Positions 25,561 to 33,814 of a stretch of DNA of 64,000 nucleotides are shown one piece after another. Origin of the DNA: Pantanalinema rosaneae (lineage in GTDB: Bacteria > Cyanobacteriota > Cyanobacteriia > Leptolyngbyales > Leptolyngbyaceae); NCBI RefSeq assembly GCF_050753385.1, contig NZ_JBLZFZ010000003.1, positions 131,256 through 195,255 of the forward strand, read 5' to 3'. The position numbers and the translations under genes are program-made. Numbering within the stretch: the first letter of the stretch is position 1; every line of letters begins with the position of its first letter. The notes under the pieces are model-generated. The model did no database searches. It was not told where the DNA came from and saw only the letters and a program-made list of their open reading frames with translations.

Positions 25561-25771
25561 TGCAGTGCAGTCAAATGAATTATCCCAACGCTGAGGCGTT
25601 AGCCTGACGCTATCTGAAACAGAATTTGGGTATTGAGCCTTTGGACATCGCGAACCGACAAGTCAGCGCAAGCTGTCGCATCTCCTCACCCCCTTAAAAA
25701 ATGTCCAGGTAGCTGATCCACTGACCAACCTGCAATCGTTAGGATTTTCGCTAAAATCTTAGCCTTCTGCT

Positions 25772-27658
25772 ATGCCTCTCCCCTTGCCGACCCATTGGAA
25801 CTCCCTTTCTGGCAGTAAAAGCAATACATCTATTGCTTTGATGCAGGTGCCATCCTACTCCCAACCACTGGCAGCGATCGACTTTGGTAAAATGCTTCAG
25901 CAATACAACAATCCTCAAGGTTGGATGATGCTGGGTGGATTACTGGTTGTATTGTTGCTGCTCCGCATCAGTGGATCGGGTAAGGGCAAGATTACGACAG
26001 GCAAGCTATGCGGCACTGCCGAGAAACTATCTGCAACAAGCCTGTCGCGCAAACAGATTCGGGAGCGCAAACACAATAAGGTAACGCTTTGGTCTGGCAC
26101 ACCCCGCTATTGGGCAAAAGGCGCATGGTGCGGGGTAATGACAACCATCCAAACCACATTGGGAGCATCCCCAACGGTTTGGTTTCCCAGTTCTGAACGA
26201 GGTACGTTAGTCATTGGTGCTCCTGGCTCTGGAAAAACGTACTCTACCATCGATCGAATGCTGGAGAGCGCGATGCAACAAGGCTTTCCCATTCTGCTCT
26301 ACGACAAAAAGGGTGATCAGATGCGCCTCCATGCACCCCTGGCAGCGCGGTATGGTTATCAAGTCAGAGTCTTTGCACCAGGAGAAGCCTTCAGTGGCGT
26401 GATTAACCCGTTGGATTACATGCGGGATGCACAAGATGGCGTGATGGCGGGTGAGATCGGTAAAGTCATTAATCGCAACGCCAGGGAGGGCGATGGTGGA
26501 CGGAGCGATGAGTTTTTCACTAAGGCAGGAGACTTATTGGCAAAGGCATTGCTGCAACTGGTTAAAGGTTCCCGTTACCCCGACATGGCAATGCTTTACG
26601 CCGTGCTGCGCCTGCCTAACTTAGTGCATCGAATTGACTATGCGGTGCAATCTAAACAGTTGGATGAATGGGTCGCTACCTCTTTTGTGCAGTTCCTCAG
26701 TGCGAAGGACGCTGAAAAAACAATCTCTGGTATCCTAACAACCGCCGCAGGCACCTTCTCATCGTTCATTCAAGCAGATCTGCTCCGCGCCTTTATTGGC
26801 AAATCCACGATTCCAACTCGCTTGGAAGGACGAGAGATCGTAGTATTCAAGTTGGATGATGAGCGTCGCAGTGTGGTGGGTCCGCTACTGGCTGCTGCAA
26901 TTCACCTAATGATTGTGGGCAATCTCAGCACACCCCGCAAAGACCCGCTGATTATCTCTCTAGACGAGTTGCCCTCGATCAAGCTCGATCGCCTGCCGCA
27001 ATGGATTAACGAATACCGCTCCAATGGCGCTTGCTTCATCCTGGGCATTCAAAGTTTGGATCAACTTTATGACATTTATGGAGACAAGATGGGCGCGGCG
27101 ATCGCCTCTGCCTGTAGCACCCATGTCTTGTTCAATCCCGGCAATCATAAAACGGCTGAGGATTACTCGAAACGGTACGGTGAAAAAGAAGTGCTGATCA
27201 AAAATCGAACGACGGGGCGATCGCTCGGTGGACAAATGAGCCGTTCGATTAGCTGGAGTGAGAATCTGCAAAAAATGCCGGTGATCAGCGCCGATGAAAT
27301 TCTCAAATTTCCTCAAGGCAAGTGCGTGATCACCAGTCCTGGCTATAGTTCAGGTGGGCAGGCATCGATTCCTTATCCGTTGATTATTCCTGTCTCTAAG
27401 GCAGATGAGAAACGTGCAAAGGAAAGTGAGGCATTATGGGAAGCGCAAGTGCGAGCAGGCTTGGAGAGCCAAGTAATTATGCCAAACGTAGACGCACTAA
27501 CTCAAGCCTTGTATGAGCGAATTGAAGAAGCAGAACGAATGTTACCACTCCCAGATGAAGTAGCAGCATCAGACTCATCAACAAAAAGTGGTGTTGAAAC
27601 GGATGCACTCGATCATTTCCCTAAACGGAGTTTTACAGCGCCGGGATTACAAGAATAA
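25772..27658 (+). CDS. VirD4/TraG-type conjugative coupling protein
   Basis: 628 residues. One membrane segment near the start (about 50-68, WMMLGGLLVVLLLLRIS), then the ATPase: Walker A VIGAPGSGKTYS, the YDKKGDQ segment that follows it in this family, and Walker B LIISLDELPSI. Further conserved parts are FILGIQSLDQLYDIYG and ACSTHVLFNPGN. It would link the DNA-processing complex to the secretion channel. Only one transmembrane segment is present, where many homologues have two. No relaxase or other channel ATPase lies in this window. Confidence 0.9.
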   Translation: MPLPLPTHWNSLSGSKSNTSIALMQVPSYSQPLAAIDFGKMLQQYNNPQGWMMLGGLLVVLLLLRISGSGKGKITTGKLCGTAEKLSATSLSRKQIRERKHNKVTLWSGTPRYWAKGAWCGVMTTIQTTLGASPTVWFPSSERGTLVIGAPGSGKTYSTIDRMLESAMQQGFPILLYDKKGDQMRLHAPLAARYGYQVRVFAPGEAFSGVINPLDYMRDAQDGVMAGEIGKVINRNAREGDGGRSDEFFTKAGDLLAKALLQLVKGSRYPDMAMLYAVLRLPNLVHRIDYAVQSKQLDEWVATSFVQFLSAKDAEKTISGILTTAAGTFSSFIQADLLRAFIGKSTIPTRLEGREIVVFKLDDERRSVVGPLLAAAIHLMIVGNLSTPRKDPLIISLDELPSIKLDRLPQWINEYRSNGACFILGIQSLDQLYDIYGDKMGAAIASACSTHVLFNPGNHKTAEDYSKRYGEKEVLIKNRTTGRSLGGQMSRSISWSENLQKMPVISADEILKFPQGKCVITSPGYSSGGQASIPYPLIIPVSKADEKRAKESEALWEAQVRAGLESQVIMPNVDALTQALYERIEEAERMLPLPDEVAASDSSTKSGVETDALDHFPKRSFTAPGLQE

Positions 27659-27681
27659 CTATCGCGAGGAAAACAAACCCA

Positions 27682-27948
27682 TCAACGATTCTGTCTACGA
27701 TCTAAACTACGAATCTGCAATTCCTGCCACCAAGTTGTACTCCGCTCTGTCAATCCTTCTAATCGATAGAGCCATTGGTAAGACTGTTCCTCTGTTTGTA
27801 CACACCACATTCCCACAATTGTTCCAACTTCTTTAGTCGTCCTGACTTTAACGATTTGGAAGAATGAAAACTCTGGCATTGGCACCGTTGGATTTAAAAC
27901 TGGAATTGCGCGTGTTGGATCATTTGATTGTGGCGATCGTGTTGTCAT
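27682..27948 (-). CDS. Small protein, function unknown
   Basis: About 88 residues from MTTRSPQSND (ATG 27948); the longer option from 28032 would overlap the upstream gene. It has a beta-rich look (FFQIVKVRTTKEVGTIVGMW, SYQWLYRLEGL) with two tryptophans in STTWWQEL. Similar small basic proteins accompany plasmid genes in cyanobacteria. It converges with the coupling protein and follows the 216-residue gene by 58 bases. Confidence 0.55.
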   Translation of the reverse strand: MTTRSPQSNDPTRAIPVLNPTVPMPEFSFFQIVKVRTTKEVGTIVGMWCVQTEEQSYQWLYRLEGLTERSTTWWQELQIRSLDRRQNR

Positions 27949-28006
27949 GACGAATACCTTGCATTCTTTCAAATAAGGGGTGGAGTGAAATACTGTTAAT
28001 TTCTTG

Positions 28007-28657
28007 CTAGAGAGGCACTTCTGGAATCGCATCTAGGTTCAACAGCACCGAATAATCAGTGTTCGTGTGGATTTCAGGCACTGGAAGGTTGATAGGCTGC
28101 GTCAGGAGCTGTATTAACCACTGCTGCGTCTGATCCTGTTGCGTTTGATCCCACTGCAATCGGAGTTTTTGAGCTGGTAGAACTGGATGCAGTGCCAAAC
28201 CAATCAGGGATAACTTCTCTGGAGGAATGGCGTAATGCACAGACATCACCCAAAGCTTTACAGCATCTTGCCAGGTTGGTTTTGCAGAGCGAATCGCCCA
28301 TTCATAAAGTCTGGGTATCCCTCGTCGAAGACCATAGTTAACCTGAACTTGAATGAAAATTGGAGCGTCCCCAGTCCTCAGAGGAGCAACCATTGGCACA
28401 TCAAGCCAGAGTTTCTTCCTACCCTGGAAAAGCTCTGGAACCAGTTCTTGGACTTCAGTGACCCATCGACCAATCAATGGGTGAGTATCCAAAAGAGGTT
28501 GCACGGGCAGTCCCAGAAATAGCTGTTTCATCAACAACTGGAAATTAGCTGGATCGGCTGGATCAAATGCAAATTCTGATTCATGAGTGCATAACCCCAA
28601 AAGAGGCTGTTGGCTTTGATGGATCTGATGTAGATCAGCCAGGGTAAAAAGTGCCAT
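28007..28657 (-). CDS. Hypothetical protein, function unknown
   Basis: 216 residues. The middle contains KKLWLDVPMVAPLR, IFIQVQVNYGLRRGIPRLYEW and LWVMSVHYAIPPEKLSLIGLALHP, alternating strands with a conserved-looking core. The segment from LWLDVPMV to FIQVQVNY superficially recalls nuclease-type strands, but no complete catalytic motif is visible. It is the middle of three short minus-strand genes downstream of recA. Confidence 0.6.
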   Translation of the reverse strand: MALFTLADLHQIHQSQQPLLGLCTHESEFAFDPADPANFQLLMKQLFLGLPVQPLLDTHPLIGRWVTEVQELVPELFQGRKKLWLDVPMVAPLRTGDAPIFIQVQVNYGLRRGIPRLYEWAIRSAKPTWQDAVKLWVMSVHYAIPPEKLSLIGLALHPVLPAQKLRLQWDQTQQDQTQQWLIQLLTQPINLPVPEIHTNTDYSVLLNLDAIPEVPL

Positions 28658-28711
28658 AGGTAAGAAGGGATAACTATCCTACCTATGCGGCGGTTGTCGC
28701 CGCTACAGTCT

Positions 28712-28951
28712 CTATCTAGGCAGTAGCGGCTCGATTTGTTGGGTAGCCAGACTGGCTTCTAACAACTTTTCCCAGGCGCGATCGTCCAGTTGTCCCATCG
28801 CTTGAATACAAGTTGAAAATTGCTGCCACTTCTCTTGAGCATGTTGAAACTGTGGATCAAATCCAGTTACATAGCAGAAAGTTTCAAATCCGTTGTCCCA
28901 GTAGAAGGTGCCAAGCGCTTTTCTGAGTTGATGAAATTGAGCAGGTTCCAT
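28712..28951 (-). CDS. Small hypothetical protein downstream of recA-like gene
   Basis: 79 residues from ATG 28951 (MEPAQFHQLRKAL); a TTG at 28975 would add eight. Aromatic-rich, mostly helical (FQHAQEKWQQFSTCIQAMGQ, RAWEKLLEASLATQQ). No known motif. A perfect 18-base palindrome lies about 60 bases upstream and may be its operator or the recA terminator. Confidence 0.55.
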   Translation of the reverse strand: MEPAQFHQLRKALGTFYWDNGFETFCYVTGFDPQFQHAQEKWQQFSTCIQAMGQLDDRAWEKLLEASLATQQIEPLLPR

Positions 28952-29011
28952 AAGTATTGCTGAAAGGGATGTCAAAACTGCCCATTTACCCCGCTAGGGG
29001 AGAAAAAATTA

Positions 29012-29029
29012 CTGTCTGAATTCAGACAG
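29012..29029 (-). terminator. Perfect 18-base palindrome, likely recA terminator
   Basis: CTGTCTGAATTCAGACAG reads the same on both strands. On the minus strand it is followed by TAATTTTTTC, which fits a rho-independent terminator for the RecA-like gene. It may also act as an operator for the gene at 28712-28951. Confidence 0.6.
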
Positions 29030-29049
29030 CATTAACTGGCTCCAAATTT

Positions 29050-29069
29050 GAACCACAACGTTGTGGTTC
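29050..29069. repeat. Perfect 20-base palindrome
   Basis: GAACCACAACGTTGTGGTTC is fully self-complementary and stands 20 bases from the other palindrome, just after the RecA-like stop. No T-run follows. Confidence 0.7.
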
Positions 29070-29140
29070 GAGAAGTTGTCGTTTTTGTGGGAGATCGTGG
29101 TAGTCCAGTTTCAGGTTGCAGCTGGTTTTGGTTGGAATCA

Positions 29141-30019
29141 TTAGCGGCACAGCAGCAAATCGCTGTCTACCTGCCCGTTGGTTGCAGCAAGCTCGTTGAG
29201 AGTATTGCCTTTGAAGATGCCTTTACCAAAGATCATGTCAACTTCTGCCGCTCGAAAGGGTGGGGCAATCTTGTTCTTTGCCACCTTAACTTTGACTCGA
29301 ATACCGTATTCCTCACTTCCTCGTTTCAATGTCTGAATCCGGCGAGTATCCAACCGCATCGAAGCATAGTATTTGAGAGCATTACCACCTGTGGTGGTTT
29401 CAGGATTACCATAAACTACCCCAATCTTGAAACGCAGTTGATTCAGAAAAATCACTGTGCATTGACTATGCAGGCAATTCATTAAGCGCCGGAGGGCTTT
29501 GCTCATCAACCAAGCAATAGAAGTTGTTGGAAAATCACCCATCTCTGCTTGAAGTTCTGCCTCTGTCACCAATGCAGCCACGGAGTCTACCACAATCAGA
29601 TCAACACTCTTGGAACGCACCAGTTGTTCAACCAGTTCCATTGCCATCTCACCGCTATTGGGTTGACTGACCAGCATTTGATCGCTAGCGACTCCGATCG
29701 CAGCGGCATAAAGTGGATCGAGGGCGTGTTCCATATCGACAAAAGCGGTGATACCTCCAAGCTTTTGCATTTCGGCGATCGCCTGTAATGCCAGTGTGGT
29801 CTTGCCGCTACTCTCTGGTCCATAAACTTCAATAATGCGCCCTCTGGGATAGCCTCCTCCCAATGCCAAATCTAGTTCAGTTGAGCCACTGGAGAAGGTT
29901 TTCACGTTCATATGACTAGCATCCCCCAGGCGCATGATGGAACCATTGCCAAATTCTCGGTTGATCGTCGATAGGGTGTGCTCTAGATCCGATTTTTTGC
30001 TTACCAGTTTGTTAGCCAT
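29141..30019 (-). CDS. recA: RecA-family recombinase, short plasmid-type paralogue
   Basis: 292 residues from ATG 30019 (MANKLVSKKSDLE). Walker A GPESSGKTT, the FVDMEHALDP segment, Walker B DLIVVDSVAAL, the L1 and L2 regions, and VIFLNQLRFKIG with GNPETTTGGNALKYYAS are all present, so strand exchange chemistry is plausible. Chromosomal RecA is about 350 residues; here the usual C-terminal domain is missing and the end (IFKGNTLNELAATNGQVDSDLLLCR) is not RecA-like. The missing domain normally tunes DNA access and self-control. It lies directly downstream of the MrfA-like helicase. Confidence 0.9.
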   Translation of the reverse strand: MANKLVSKKSDLEHTLSTINREFGNGSIMRLGDASHMNVKTFSSGSTELDLALGGGYPRGRIIEVYGPESSGKTTLALQAIAEMQKLGGITAFVDMEHALDPLYAAAIGVASDQMLVSQPNSGEMAMELVEQLVRSKSVDLIVVDSVAALVTEAELQAEMGDFPTTSIAWLMSKALRRLMNCLHSQCTVIFLNQLRFKIGVVYGNPETTTGGNALKYYASMRLDTRRIQTLKRGSEEYGIRVKVKVAKNKIAPPFRAAEVDMIFGKGIFKGNTLNELAATNGQVDSDLLLCR

Positions 30020-30098
30020 CGTTCTTAAAAATGAACAACCGACCTCCATTTCTGAAGATCGGCGGATGTGCAGCGATAGCTGACGGTTAACCAGTTGA

Positions 30099-32741
30099 TC
30101 AGGAGCTAATTTCTGTCCCAGTTTGTGCGGTGGGTAAAGCGTTTCTCTCAACCAACGGCTCTGCCAACGCATCCAACAACACCAACCCCAGTTGCTTCAG
30201 CAAAGCCGTATTGCCATCAGGACAACCATGTTGAATCAGGCACTTGGCACAACCCGCATCACAATCACAGCCACGGGCGATCGCAGCGGCAGCACTCGCA
30301 AGTTCAGCCATATGTTTAAATACAGCTTCCGAAGCTCCATTTCCGCCGTCGCTGGTGTCGTAGAAATAGCCTGCGTACTGGTTGCGATCGCCAGCTTCCT
30401 TAACCACCGAAAAATTCACCTCTCTGGGGTCAACTCTGGCAAATAGTTGGAGCGATCGCAGGATTTGATGCCCAAAGCTGTGTATGGCGATCAGGCTACT
30501 GGAATGCTCCCATAATTGCTGATAGCCGGGTGGAATTGGCTGCCCACTGCGACTCAAGCTAGTTCTTGCTTCTCTAGCAAAGGTTTGGAGATAGTCTCGC
30601 GCTGTTGAGTCGATCGCCACTTTGACAATAGGGGCTGAAAATTGAGTGCGGTAGGGCTGCTCAAAACTTTCCTCAGATAGGGTTTTGATAATTAGTGCCT
30701 TGCGGGTTGGCTTGCTGCAAAGTGGACAGCGGCGCTCGTCTGGTAATGGCTCCTTGTAGTTCAAACACCGTCGGTTCAGACAAGTCTGTTCATACAGCTG
30801 TGTCATCAAACTGTACCCGCTGGTGATATGGCTGATTTGCCCATAGCTGAGTTCAAGCGTTAGAGCGGCAGGTAAATCAGCAATCCCCTCCGCACGGGGA
30901 AATTCTAAAGGCAATGCGACCGGATTGGTTAAAGCCTTCAGGCTGCTGGTTTCCGATTGAGTGCAGGCAACCGTGAAAAGGGGACTTTCCGGCACTTGGT
31001 TTAGAATTGCCTGCTTACTGGTCAAATCGAGCGAGATGCACTGATAGGTCAACATTTGTCCGTCGCCATCTTGCCGTTTGTAGATGGCATGGGGATGCAC
31101 TTCCCGATAGGCAATGTCCTCTGACACTTCCTCCAGTGCTTCGCCCGACTCAGCATCCATCAGTTTGACGGTCGTTTGAGACACACCTCCCCGAAAGTTG
31201 ACATCTTTATGCGGGTAGCCCCGCGCCCACAGCCCATTACGCCCTTTATTGAGATGTCCTTGAGCCATTAAAAGTTTTGCAACTTCGATCCCAGCATTTC
31301 CAAAGTAATGCTTGATTTTGCTGGTGGGAATGCCCGTTTCTGCTGCGGCACAAAGCAGATGTTTAGCCGCAAAGATGGGATATTCATCATTGAAGAAAAC
31401 GTCCTCCGCTTCGCCAGAGATCAACAGTTCTGGATGCTCTGTGATGTAGCGGTCGATCGGATTAAGAGCATTGGGAATCAGCACTGTCATTCCCGGTTTG
31501 ACACGTCCGGCTCGACCGCTACGCTGCTGATATGCCATCTTGGAGCCGGGCCAGCCCCGTAGAACACAGCACTCCAGCTCAGGTAGGTCAATGCCAGCTT
31601 CTAAGGCTTCCGTCGCAATAATCCATTGAATGATACCGGACTGGAGTTGTTGAACTACTTCAGCGCGGCGCTCTGGACTGATGCCGCCATAGAAAGCAGC
31701 AACCATGTTTGACTTCAGCAGTCCCGTTAGATCCCTGACACTCCGGCGCGAGTTGCAAAAGGCAATCCCGGACTTCTCTTGAGCTAACAAGAACTGAATA
31801 ATACGAGCTGTATCCGCAGTCAGGTTGTAGCTGGGTTGAGTCACAACCACTTGGCGATGGGGTGCCGCAGCTCCGCTCCTATGAATCCAAATGAGAGGCT
31901 TTGGAACACGTTTAGTTGGCTTCAGTCCGGACAGCTTTTGGGCAAGCTGTTTCGGGTTGCCACAAGTTGCACTCAGAAAGATGAATTGCAGGTCTCTGGA
32001 GCAACCGCCATAGTGATCCACTGCTAACCGAATGCGACGGATCAGCCAAGCCATATTGGCTCCATAGCTACCTGAGAGCGTATGTGCTTCGTCAATCAGC
32101 ACGTAACGTAATTGCTGATAGAAGGTTGCCCAACGCTGCGATTTCCAGGCTTGCTTAAGTTGAAAGTGAATCAGTTCTGGCGTGACCCCCAGTATATGAG
32201 GGTCGGACGCGAGAATTTGCTCCCGTTCTTCAGTCTTGACATCCCCTGTCATCATTGCCAATACAGGACGGACGGCAACAGACATTGCTGAGAGCAACTC
32301 CGAGATCTTATGAAACTGATCCAGCGCTAGTGCGCGGAGTCCATAAAACGCCAAGGCCCGGTGTTCCTGCCTCATGCAACCTTCTAAAATGCCAGGGTAG
32401 GTGCTGAGTGTTTTGCCGCTGGCAGTGGGAGAGGTGAGAATCAGACTTTTGCCTGCACGAATGGCTTGCAAAACCTTGTGTTGATGGGAGTAGAACTGGT
32501 GAATCCCCTGAGCATGAAGAGCCTCAACCAATTCAGGCGGCAAATCAGCAGGAATATCTTTCAAATCTGGCTCCTGTGCAGGAATGGTTTGCTGCCAAAG
32601 CAAGTCTTCTCCAAGAAATTCAATAATGTTGGTTGGTTCAGAAGGATGATTGTCAGCGGAATCTGGATATTCCGCAGTAGAGGTTGTCGGAGGTGTCCAA
32701 AAGCTTTGAAGCAGGGCACCGTAGTTCGGTGTAGTTGTCAT
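30099..32741 (-). CDS. MrfA/YprA-like DEAD/H helicase with DUF1998 zinc domain
   Basis: 880 residues. The helicase core has motif I TSPTASGKT, motif II VLIDEAH, motif III LSATCG, and motifs V-VI with TEALEAGIDLPE and QQRSGRAGR. A zinc-ribbon-like CLNRRCLN...CPLCSKP lies at about 665-700. The C-terminal DUF1998 region carries YDTSDGGNGASE and the cysteine set CDCDAGCAKCLIQHGCPDGN, four of which bind zinc in MrfA. MrfA-type enzymes help remove DNA crosslinks. It stands in the recA/dnaX/holA run, so repair or replication of the element is likely. No matching MrfB nuclease is seen in the window. Confidence 0.9.
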   Translation of the reverse strand: MTTTPNYGALLQSFWTPPTTSTAEYPDSADNHPSEPTNIIEFLGEDLLWQQTIPAQEPDLKDIPADLPPELVEALHAQGIHQFYSHQHKVLQAIRAGKSLILTSPTASGKTLSTYPGILEGCMRQEHRALAFYGLRALALDQFHKISELLSAMSVAVRPVLAMMTGDVKTEEREQILASDPHILGVTPELIHFQLKQAWKSQRWATFYQQLRYVLIDEAHTLSGSYGANMAWLIRRIRLAVDHYGGCSRDLQFIFLSATCGNPKQLAQKLSGLKPTKRVPKPLIWIHRSGAAAPHRQVVVTQPSYNLTADTARIIQFLLAQEKSGIAFCNSRRSVRDLTGLLKSNMVAAFYGGISPERRAEVVQQLQSGIIQWIIATEALEAGIDLPELECCVLRGWPGSKMAYQQRSGRAGRVKPGMTVLIPNALNPIDRYITEHPELLISGEAEDVFFNDEYPIFAAKHLLCAAAETGIPTSKIKHYFGNAGIEVAKLLMAQGHLNKGRNGLWARGYPHKDVNFRGGVSQTTVKLMDAESGEALEEVSEDIAYREVHPHAIYKRQDGDGQMLTYQCISLDLTSKQAILNQVPESPLFTVACTQSETSSLKALTNPVALPLEFPRAEGIADLPAALTLELSYGQISHITSGYSLMTQLYEQTCLNRRCLNYKEPLPDERRCPLCSKPTRKALIIKTLSEESFEQPYRTQFSAPIVKVAIDSTARDYLQTFAREARTSLSRSGQPIPPGYQQLWEHSSSLIAIHSFGHQILRSLQLFARVDPREVNFSVVKEAGDRNQYAGYFYDTSDGGNGASEAVFKHMAELASAAAAIARGCDCDAGCAKCLIQHGCPDGNTALLKQLGLVLLDALAEPLVERNALPTAQTGTEISS

Positions 32742-32772
32742 GGTCGTTGCCTTCGCTCACTGCCCAAAAACA

Positions 32773-32816
32773 TCCCCCGTAGGGGAGGGAAGGGCAGAAA
32801 CCTGCAATTGTGCAGG
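32773..32816 (-). terminator. Two hairpins between holA and the helicase gene
   Basis: CCTGCA and TGCAGG (32801-32816) pair around ATTG; on the minus strand TTTC follows, so it may end the dnaX-holA transcript. A second small hairpin, TCCCC and GGGGA around CGTA (32773-32786), lies in the helicase leader; a similar CCCC-GCTA-GGGG stands at 28989-29000. Confidence 0.35.
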
Positions 32817-32848
32817 TATTAAAGTTTCAATCTCCTGAACTATCCAAA

Positions 32849-33814
32849 TCACTTTGAGTGAACAAGTTGGAACAATCGTGTGATCACAAGCAAGAACGAC
32901 AGGATAGAGTTTGCGTTGACATAACCTTGCTTAATTGCCATTTCTAGATCCACCAGTTTTGTGACTGCCTGAATCAATGTTCTGAGGGGCATGGTTGCGA
33001 CCTCTTGTCGCAAATAGTAAAGCCGATTAGGATTCCCCACGTTGCACAGTTGAGCAATTTCAGTGTTGTTCTGAATACCTCTCACAAGCGCACTTTTAAC
33101 CCATAGCCAGGTTCTAAACTGGGTCAGTAGAGTCGCAACCATCACCAGCATTGGCTCAGAGCGAGCCAGCAATTCGTCGATCAGACGCACCACTGCTTCA
33201 CTTTCCCCGTTGCGAACCGCCTCCGCTAGTTGCAGATTGCTCTGAGTCTGGCAAGGAATCAGGCTTTGTACTTCAGCAAGACACACGGGCTGACCATTTG
33301 TATAGATTGCTAGCTTGCGGAGTTCTGACGTAGCCCGGATCATGTCATTGCCGATCGCTTCTGCCAAATATTCAAGAACATCTTTGGGTAGTCGCAGTTT
33401 CATGCGCTTTGCTTGAGTGGCGATCGCCTCTGCGATCAGATCTGTACGCCAGGGCGGAATTAGTGAAAGCTCGAAACACTGACCGTGCTTGATCAAATGC
33501 TTGTAGATTTTCAGGCGCTTGTCCACATTTGTTGCCAGAAAGACAACTATTGTGGCATCCGGTATCTGAGCAAGTTGCTGCAAACTTTCTAACTGGATAT
33601 CACCCCATTGTTTCAGATTGCAGTCTTCTACGACCACAAGCCGTTTACCACCACTGAGCGAGGGTGTTCGTGCCGCACTCATAGCTTGTTCCAAAGCACT
33701 GGATGAGAAGCGATGATAGCAAAGCTCTAACCACTGTGGATCAAGTTCTGCTTTGTATTGCTCCAGTTTTTGTCGGATGGCAAATTGATCATCTCCAACC
33801 AATAGGATAATCAT
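32849..33814 (-). CDS. holA: DNA polymerase III delta subunit (clamp loader)
   Basis: 321 residues. It has the features of cyanobacterial HolA: the start MIILLVGDDQFAIRQKLE, the VVEDCNLKQWGD stretch, KIYKHLIKHGQCFEL, an all-alpha middle around AIGNDMIRATSELRKLAIY, and the C-terminal collar domain ending in LLVITRLFQLVHSK. As in the family, there is no functional P-loop. It opens the sliding clamp in the clamp-loader complex. Its ATG overlaps the dnaX stop by four bases, so the two are translationally coupled. Having these subunits in a plasmid-like region suggests a private clamp loader. Confidence 0.9.
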   Translation of the reverse strand: MIILLVGDDQFAIRQKLEQYKAELDPQWLELCYHRFSSSALEQAMSAARTPSLSGGKRLVVVEDCNLKQWGDIQLESLQQLAQIPDATIVVFLATNVDKRLKIYKHLIKHGQCFELSLIPPWRTDLIAEAIATQAKRMKLRLPKDVLEYLAEAIGNDMIRATSELRKLAIYTNGQPVCLAEVQSLIPCQTQSNLQLAEAVRNGESEAVVRLIDELLARSEPMLVMVATLLTQFRTWLWVKSALVRGIQNNTEIAQLCNVGNPNRLYYLRQEVATMPLRTLIQAVTKLVDLEMAIKQGYVNANSILSFLLVITRLFQLVHSK

